A stretch of DNA of 18,752 bases from an uncultured Gemmatimonadota bacterium. Lineage in GTDB: Bacteria > Gemmatimonadota > Gemmatimonadetes > Gemmatimonadales > GWC2-71-9. The position numbers were made by a program, and so were the translations under genes. The notes beneath the pieces are model-generated. The model had not been told where the DNA came from and searched no databases. It saw only the letters and a list, made by a program, of their open reading frames with translations. Numbering within the stretch: position 1 is the first letter of the stretch; each line of letters opens with the position of its first letter. Of the stretch, positions 14,043 to 18,752 are shown one piece after another. The DNA lies in assembly GCA_946887295.1 (NCBI GenBank), contig CAMPKP010000056.1, positions 1-18,752 on the forward strand, in the 5' to 3' direction.

Positions 14043-16643
14043 GTGGCAGAAGTCCTGGAGCAGCTTCGCGCCGCGCTCGGCGACCGATACGAGGTCGAGC
14101 GCCTGGTCGGCGAAGGCGGCATGGCTACGGTCTTTCTCGCCCGAGACCTGCGCCATGGCCGCATGGTCGCGATCAAGACCCTGAGGGCCGAGCTCGCCGC
14201 CTCGATCGGCGCGGACCGGTTCCTCCGGGAGATCCGCGTCGCCGCCAATCTCCAGCATCCCAACGTGCTCGCGCTCTACGACTCGGGCGAGGCCGACGGC
14301 ATCCTGTATTACGTCATGCCGTTCGTCGAAGGCGAGTCGCTGCGCGACCGGCTCAACCGCGAGCAGCAGCTGCCGCTGCACGATGCCGTGCGGATCACGC
14401 GCGAGGCCGCGGAGGGGTTGGCGTACGCCCACGTGCGTGGGGTCGTCCACCGCGACATCAAGCCGGAGAACATCCTGCTGCAGGACGGCCACGCACTGGT
14501 GGCCGATTTCGGCATCGCCCGGGCGGTGGACGCGGCCGGCGAGAAGCTCACCCAGACCGGCATGGCGGTGGGCACCCCGCACTACATGAGCCCCGAGCAG
14601 TCGATGGGGGCCGATCACGCCGACGCCCGCAGCGATATCTACAGCCTGGGCTGCGTGCTCTACGAGCTGCTGGCGGGGCAGCCGCCGTTCGACGGCCCCA
14701 ACTCCCGGGCGATCCTCGCCCGCCACGCCATGGAGCAGGTGCCGAGCATTCAGGTGGTACGCCAATCGGTGCCGGACGAGCTGGAAGACGTGGTCATGCA
14801 GTCGCTGGAGAAGACTCCTGCCGACCGGCTCCAGAAGATGAGCGAGTTCGCCGAGGTACTCGCCGATCTCGAGCCGACCCTGGCCACCCGGAGGACCAGC
14901 TCGCGGGGCGTGCCGGCGGTGCGGCGAGGCACATCGGGAGGGATGCGGCGAAGCACCTCGGGTGCAACCGAGGGAATCAGGCGGCCGACGCCACAGGCGA
15001 TCCTCGGTGAAAAGTGGGGCACCGGGGTGCGGCTGTGGTCGCTCGTGGTGTTCGCATTGGCGGTGATCGCGGCGGGAGGAGCGCTGGCATGGCGTACCTG
15101 GCTGACACCGTCGGAGTCCGCGGCCGATTCTACCCTCGACCCCAACCGCATCGCGGTCCTCTACCTCGAGAAATCGGAACAGGCCTCGGACTCGCTGTCA
15201 TATCTGGCGGACGGCCTCACCGAGGCGCTGATCCACGAGCTCAGCAACGTGGGCGGCCTGCAGGTGATCTCCAGTAACGGTGTCCGGCCCTACCGCAAGG
15301 GAGACGTGCCGCTGCAACAGATCGCCCGTGACCTGCAGGTCGGCACGATGGTGCACGGGCGCATCGCCAGGTCGAATGACCGCCTGCGGGTGACGGTTTC
15401 GCTGGTGGATGCGAGCAACGGCGTGGAGATCGGCACGCGGACCCTGGAACGCCCGCGGGAGGAGCTCTTCGCGCTGCAGGACGAGCTGGCGAACGAAGTC
15501 TCGGTGTTCCTCCGCAAGCAGCTGGGCAAGGAAGTGCAGCTGCGGGAGACCCGGGCCACGACCCGAAACGTGCAGGCCTGGGAACGCTATCAGCAAGCGC
15601 AGGAGGAGGCTCGGGAGGCGGACATCCTGGCCACCGCCGAAGACACCCTGGGCGCCCGGCGAAAACTCGCGCGAACGGACTCGCTGCTGGCGGAGGCCGC
15701 GGCCCTGGACCCGAAATGGGCCCCGCCCAACTCCCTTCGGGGCTGGCTCGATTTCCGACGGTCGCGGATGGCCCCCTCCGCCGCCGCTTCCTATCACGCC
15801 GCCGCGATCCAGGAGGGATTGGAACACGCCGAGCGTGCGCTCAGCCTCAAAGCAGACGATCCCGACGCGCTCGAGCTTCGGGGGACGCTCCGCTACTGGA
15901 AGTGGCTGAACAATCTGGGCGGGAGCAGCTCCGAGGCCGCCAGGCTCTATGAGGAGGCGGAACGCGACCTCCGAACCTCGGTGGAGATCAATCCCGCCCA
16001 GGCCTCCGCGTGGACCACGCTCAGCCATCTGCTCATCAACAAGCCCGCGATGGCCGAGGCCAAGCTCGCGGCGATGCGGGCTTACGAGGCCGACCCCTAT
16101 CTCACCAACGCCAACGTCACGCTCTTCCGCCTGTTCATCACATCCTATCAACTGGACGACGCCACCGAGGCGAAGCACTGGTGCGACGAGGGACAGCGCC
16201 GGTTCCCGGACGACTACCGGTTCGCCGACTGCCAGTTGACGTACTACAGCCTGAAGGGGGCGACGCAGGATATCGACGAGGGCTGGCGCACGGTCGCCCG
16301 GTACGTGGAGCTGAGCCCGCCCAGCCTGCGCCCGCTCCACCAGCTCCTGGGTCAGATGCGGATGGCCATCGCCCTCGGCCGGGCTGGGCTACCCGACAGC
16401 GCCCGACGGGTGGCCGAGCGCTCCCGCGGCGAGGCCAGCATCGACTCAGGGCGGGAGTTGGCGCTGCTCGAGGCGCTCGCCCGCATGATCGTGGGCGACA
16501 AGGACGAGGCGTTCAAGCAACTGTCCGTCTATCTGGCCAGCAACCCCCAGCAGCTGGAGGGGTTGGACAAGGACGACTCGTGGGAGTCCAAGGAGTTCCG
16601 GAGCGATCCGCGTTTTGCGATCTTGTTCCGGCCGAAGCGATGA
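14043..16643 (+). CDS. Transmembrane Ser/Thr protein kinase with TolB-like and TPR extracytoplasmic regions
   Basis: This is an 866-residue receptor-type kinase. The Hanks kinase domain spans about residues 15-275, with P-loop VGEGGMATVFLA, Lys45, HRDIKPEN (Asp138), DFG at Asp155, and GTPHYMSPEQ. A basic Ser/Thr linker (about 282-315) follows, then one membrane helix from about 332 to 352. Next is a TolB/FlgO-like N-terminal domain starting at about 368 (IAVLYLEKSEQ, YLADGLTEALIHELS, GTMVHGRIARSNDRLRVTVS). The rest has TPR-like helical repeats to the C-terminus. The plan is common among environmental Gram-negatives with many kinases. I chose GTG 14043 because VAEVLEQLRAALGDRYEVERL is the usual N-terminus; an ATG at 13980 adds 21 residues. 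The signal it reads is unknown. Confidence 0.9.
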   Translation: MAEVLEQLRAALGDRYEVERLVGEGGMATVFLARDLRHGRMVAIKTLRAELAASIGADRFLREIRVAANLQHPNVLALYDSGEADGILYYVMPFVEGESLRDRLNREQQLPLHDAVRITREAAEGLAYAHVRGVVHRDIKPENILLQDGHALVADFGIARAVDAAGEKLTQTGMAVGTPHYMSPEQSMGADHADARSDIYSLGCVLYELLAGQPPFDGPNSRAILARHAMEQVPSIQVVRQSVPDELEDVVMQSLEKTPADRLQKMSEFAEVLADLEPTLATRRTSSRGVPAVRRGTSGGMRRSTSGATEGIRRPTPQAILGEKWGTGVRLWSLVVFALAVIAAGGALAWRTWLTPSESAADSTLDPNRIAVLYLEKSEQASDSLSYLADGLTEALIHELSNVGGLQVISSNGVRPYRKGDVPLQQIARDLQVGTMVHGRIARSNDRLRVTVSLVDASNGVEIGTRTLERPREELFALQDELANEVSVFLRKQLGKEVQLRETRATTRNVQAWERYQQAQEEAREADILATAEDTLGARRKLARTDSLLAEAAALDPKWAPPNSLRGWLDFRRSRMAPSAAASYHAAAIQEGLEHAERALSLKADDPDALELRGTLRYWKWLNNLGGSSSEAARLYEEAERDLRTSVEINPAQASAWTTLSHLLINKPAMAEAKLAAMRAYEADPYLTNANVTLFRLFITSYQLDDATEAKHWCDEGQRRFPDDYRFADCQLTYYSLKGATQDIDEGWRTVARYVELSPPSLRPLHQLLGQMRMAIALGRAGLPDSARRVAERSRGEASIDSGRELALLEALARMIVGDKDEAFKQLSVYLASNPQQLEGLDKDDSWESKEFRSDPRFAILFRPKR
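14888..14985 (+). repeat. Degenerate Arg-Arg-Ser/Thr coding repeat in the kinase linker
   Basis: The juxtamembrane linker of the second kinase repeats an RR-x-S/T unit: RRTSSRG, RRGTSGG, RRSTSGA and RRPTP. At DNA level, 14921-14938 and 14945-14962 are near-identical 18-mers (two mismatches) with a 24 bp period. Juxtamembrane Ser/Thr clusters in bacterial kinases are often autophosphorylated; that role is inferred here. Confidence 0.5.
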
Positions 16644-16720
16644 GCCCGGTGGCGCAAAACGTCGTGCCTGCAAGCAGTTGCAGATCCAGTGAGGTGCTAC
16701 TGCAAAGATTCTTGACACTG

Positions 16721-16749
16721 TTGCATATCTGGCCACCGAGCGGTATATT
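16721..16749 (+). promoter_or_regulatory. Sigma70-like promoter of the lipoprotein-like gene
   Basis: TTGCAT (16721-16726) and TATATT (16744-16749) are separated by 17 bp, in a locally AT-richer stretch of the 156 bp gap before the gene. The -10 matches consensus at five of six positions and the -35 at three. Transcription would start near 16756, giving a leader of about 44 bases. A better -35 word, TTGACA at 16712-16717, has no -10 at a workable distance. A small inverted repeat, CTGCAA-GCAG-TTGCAG (16668-16683), lies upstream. Confidence 0.5.
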
Positions 16750-16799
16750 GGCCGACCTTTAGTACAACTGCCCCTTTTCCCCCACTTGGAGGCCCCCCA

Positions 16800-18182
16800 A
16801 TGGGTGGTCCTCGTCTCTTCGTTGCCGCGTTGGCCCTCGCGGGGCTCACTGCTGGGTGCTCGGAACAGCAGAATGACGTGCCAAGCGGTCCGAGCTTCGC
16901 CCCGCCAGTGCAGAATGGCTGCGATGCCGGCGCGGTCAGCACATTGGTGAAAGCCGAGTTCGGCGCTTCCAGCTCGCAGTCCAGTCTGGCAACAACCATG
17001 AAGAACTACGGGGGCAAGACGGCGCAGGCCACCTATGTCGGCTACCGGCTCCTCGACGCCATCGCCACCAAGTACGACATCGCGGCGAATCAGGCGGCCG
17101 GGACGCTGAACGCCTCGAAGCTCACGATCGCGCTTCTCAAGTGCATGAACGTCGGCTCCGCGAGCGTGCCGGCGAGCTTCGAGACGGAGCTCGGCTCCAC
17201 CGGGGCGTACGCCGTTCGCGGTTGGCCGGGAGACGCCCGCACGGTCACTTCCCACGACGGCACCTGGGTCCTGGAGCCCCCGTCAGGCGACAACTGGGAA
17301 GCCATCACCGAGCTCGCCACCACGGGTCTGCCCGATTCGGTCGGGCACCTGTTCCTGGCCTACGGACACCCCGGAGATGCCGACGCATTCACCGACGATG
17401 AGCTCGTGGGCACCGTATTCGATTGGAGCACCCTCCCCGAGGCGACGTTCTCCGGCACCGGCGTGGTGGTCGGCGAGTGCACCCAGCCATCCAACTACAT
17501 CCAGCACAACGCGGCAGGCGACGGTCCCGAAGTCCTCGGCTTCATCTTGCCGAGCTGCGCGCCGGAAAACGGCGGGCTGATGCCCGAGCGCGACCCACGT
17601 ACCTTCGCCGAACGGGTGGTCCGTTGGCTCAGCCCGAAGCCGGCCTTCGCCGCATTGGTGGCCACGGTGGCGAGCGGTGGAGGGAAGAGCAAACTGAGCC
17701 CCTTCGGGCTCATCAATCCAGGAAACGTGGACCTGGAGCCCGAGTTCTCCTGGAAGAAGTCGGGCAACACGGTGGGCAAGCCGTTCTCACCCACCCCGAA
17801 ATATCAGATCCTCAGTGGGGGCGGTACCCTGTTCCGTCAGGACTACGTACTCATCTGGCTGGAAGTGCTGGGGAACGAGGGCACGAACGTCAAAATCTGC
17901 AATAACTGGGCGTACACCAACGCCGATGGGCGCGCACACTTCCCGGAGGCCTACCTGAACAAGTCCGGCGGCTACACCATTCGGGCGAGGACCACCGGCA
18001 CGATATCCAAGCCCGATGCCGTGGGCGATGACATTCCGGTCGTGCCGGCCGGGGAGTCGGTGCTCTCGCCCCTGATAAACGTGAAGAACGGGCCCGTTCC
18101 CGCATGTCCCAATACCTACACCGGCACGGGCGATGTGCCGCCGCCCCCAGGACCCAACGGGTTCCCTGATCTAGTCCCATGA
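16800..18182 (+). CDS. Secreted lipoprotein-like protein of unknown function
   Basis: This 460-residue protein has a lipoprotein-type signal, MGGPRLFVAALALAGLTAGC, with Cys20 as the likely lipidated residue (Thr at -3 makes the lipobox slightly atypical). A Ser/Pro linker follows. The middle part (about 40-290) I do not recognise; it contains several Cys residues that could pair. Residues about 300-430 look like a bacterial Ig-like beta domain, with YTNADGRAHFPEAYLNKSGG and YTIRARTTGTI typical of such folds. The C-terminus is a Pro/Gly-rich tail (GDVPPPPGPNGFPDLVP). GGAGG at 16788-16792 with 7 bp spacing decides the ATG at 16800. It has its own promoter and is followed by a hairpin terminator, so it is a single-gene unit. 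A role at the outer membrane or cell surface is inferred only from the signal. Confidence 0.82.
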   Translation: MGGPRLFVAALALAGLTAGCSEQQNDVPSGPSFAPPVQNGCDAGAVSTLVKAEFGASSSQSSLATTMKNYGGKTAQATYVGYRLLDAIATKYDIAANQAAGTLNASKLTIALLKCMNVGSASVPASFETELGSTGAYAVRGWPGDARTVTSHDGTWVLEPPSGDNWEAITELATTGLPDSVGHLFLAYGHPGDADAFTDDELVGTVFDWSTLPEATFSGTGVVVGECTQPSNYIQHNAAGDGPEVLGFILPSCAPENGGLMPERDPRTFAERVVRWLSPKPAFAALVATVASGGGKSKLSPFGLINPGNVDLEPEFSWKKSGNTVGKPFSPTPKYQILSGGGTLFRQDYVLIWLEVLGNEGTNVKICNNWAYTNADGRAHFPEAYLNKSGGYTIRARTTGTISKPDAVGDDIPVVPAGESVLSPLINVKNGPVPACPNTYTGTGDVPPPPGPNGFPDLVP

Positions 18183-18190
18183 CGCTTCAG

Positions 18191-18216
18191 AGGGGCGGCT
18201 TTCCAAAGCCGCCCTT
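18191..18216. terminator. Bidirectional hairpin terminator between convergent genes
   Basis: GGGCGGCTTT (18193-18202) and AAAGCCGCCC (18205-18214) form a perfect inverted repeat around two bases, extended by a G-T and an A-T pair. It lies 8 bp after the lipoprotein-like stop and just past the argR stop on the other strand. It can thus serve both converging genes. The stem base has only a short TT on the plus strand, so Rho-independent strength is moderate. Confidence 0.7.
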
Positions 18217-18222
18217 CGAGTA

Positions 18223-18669
18223 TCACCCCGTAGTCCGCCGCCGCACTTCCCGCAGCACCCGCCGCTGGGCGGCGGCGTCCCTCACCGCCAGAAAGATCGT
18301 GTCGTCTCCAGCGATCGTCCCGACCACCTCGGGCCATGCCAGGCGGTCGAGCGCCACTGCCACACGGTTGGCCTCACCCGGCGGCGTGTGCAGGACGACC
18401 AGCGCGTCCCCGGCGGGTTCCACCGCCAACACCCCCTCGACGATCCGGCGCTCGTCGGGGTCTACCGGGGTGATGCCTCGGTAGGGCCGCCGATAGGCGC
18501 CGTCCACCTTCACCAGCCCGAGCGCAGCGATGTCGCGGCTCACCGACGACTGGGTCACGTCCCACCCCGCTGCCGAGAGCACCTCGGCCAGCTCCTCCTG
18601 CGTATGGATCGCACGGGTGCTGATCAGCTCCAGGATCTTGAGGTGGCGCTTCCGGCGGTCCGCGGTCAT
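18223..18669 (-). CDS. argR: Arginine repressor
   Basis: This 148-residue protein has the standard ArgR length and layout. The N-terminal winged helix (about 1-70) contains RHLKILELISTRAIHTQEEL and the recognition helix TQSSVSRDIAALGLVKV. The C-terminal oligomerisation and arginine-binding domain ends with VGTIAGDDTIFLAV, where the paired Asp residues contact arginine in the family. ArgR hexamers repress arginine biosynthesis genes or activate catabolism when arginine is bound. The ATG at 18669 is preceded by GGAGGG with 7 bp spacing on the minus strand. The start overlaps the stop of a frame entering from the right edge (ATGA), so argR is probably the last gene of an operon. No arginine enzyme gene is visible in the window. 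Confidence 0.95.
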   Translation of the reverse strand: MTADRRKRHLKILELISTRAIHTQEELAEVLSAAGWDVTQSSVSRDIAALGLVKVDGAYRRPYRGITPVDPDERRIVEGVLAVEPAGDALVVLHTPPGEANRVAVALDRLAWPEVVGTIAGDDTIFLAVRDAAAQRRVLREVRRRTTG

Positions 18670-18752
18670 CGCGCGGCCCTCCCGCGCGGCCGCCTCCCCG
18701 CCCTCCTGCCCGCCAGCCGGCCCATCGCCAGCTCGAACCGGCCGCGCGGGAG
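18666..18752 (-). CDS. C-terminal end of an unidentified gene (5' part outside the window)
   Basis: On the minus strand the frame is open from the window edge for 28 codons and ends in a TGA that overlaps the argR ATG as ATGA. The residues include RGRFELAMGRLAGRRAG and end in an Arg-rich tail. The overlap and the argR ribosome-binding site inside it fit an upstream operon gene, but 28 codons in GC-rich DNA can be open by chance and no family can be named. Confidence 0.35.
   Translation of the reverse strand, partial: LPRGRFELAMGRLAGRRAGRRPRGRAAR

Noticed and set aside
16712..16717. TTGACA as -35 of the lipoprotein-like gene
   Set aside because: Consensus -35 word, but no -10 at 16-18 bp; the TATATT at 16744 is 26 bp away and fits TTGCAT at 16721 instead.
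1..18752. CRISPR arrays, tRNA/rRNA genes, insertion sequences or phage genes
   Set aside because: None seen: no regularly spaced long repeats, no transposase, integrase or recombinase motifs, and no cloverleaf or rRNA-like stretch found by eye.

Overview
The window is high-GC bacterial DNA with tightly packed, often start/stop-overlapping genes. Its gene mix suggests a Gemmatimonadota-like Gram-negative bacterium. The pointers are Ser/Thr kinases of the kinase-TM-TolB-like-TPR type, lipobox-type signal peptides, a form-II-like CO dehydrogenase cluster and a SARP/STAND regulator outside its usual actinobacterial setting. The taxonomic placement is an inference from gene content; no rRNA or other marker gene is present.

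Region 1 (1-5403, + strand) is the 3' part of an aerobic CO dehydrogenase-like (cox) molybdenum hydroxylase operon: coxL (C-terminal part only), coxM, coxG, coxD, coxE and an XdhC/CoxF-type cofactor maturation gene. Neighbouring genes overlap or lie 10-26 bp apart. The L-then-M order and the C-terminal active-site segment of CoxL point to the form II class, whose substrate is less certain than that of true form I CO dehydrogenase.

Region 2 (5354-7615, - strand) is a large SARP-type regulator (winged helix + BTAD + STAND ATPase). It converges on the cox operon with a 50 bp overlap and diverges from region 3.

Region 3 (about 7616-13014, + strand) is the most unusual part. A 148 bp divergent intergenic region carries three copies of ATTCACG spaced 21 and 11 bp apart, the arrangement typical of SARP operators. 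It leads into a 49-residue acidic/basic peptide with a strong ribosome-binding site. A strong hairpin follows, then three genes joined by ATGA overlaps: a GAF-GAF-TM-HlyD fusion, a periplasmic adaptor with a lipoprotein-like signal, and a fusion of a PqqD-like domain, an M50 intramembrane metalloprotease and an HlyD-like domain. No ABC, RND or MFS transporter and no radical SAM or other peptide-modifying enzyme is in the window. I propose a SARP-controlled, peptide-centred processing or export system of undescribed type. This is an inference from architecture.

Region 4 (13101-16643, + strand) holds two Ser/Thr protein kinases. The first is a bare 275-residue cytosolic kinase directly after the M50 gene. 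The second is a transmembrane kinase with a TolB-like/TPR extracytoplasmic part and a Ser/Thr-Arg repeat linker.

Region 5 (16644-18752) has a recognisable sigma70-like promoter, an unknown lipoprotein-like secreted protein, a bidirectional hairpin terminator, and a convergent argR repressor gene that overlaps the end of an unidentified reading frame entering from the right edge.
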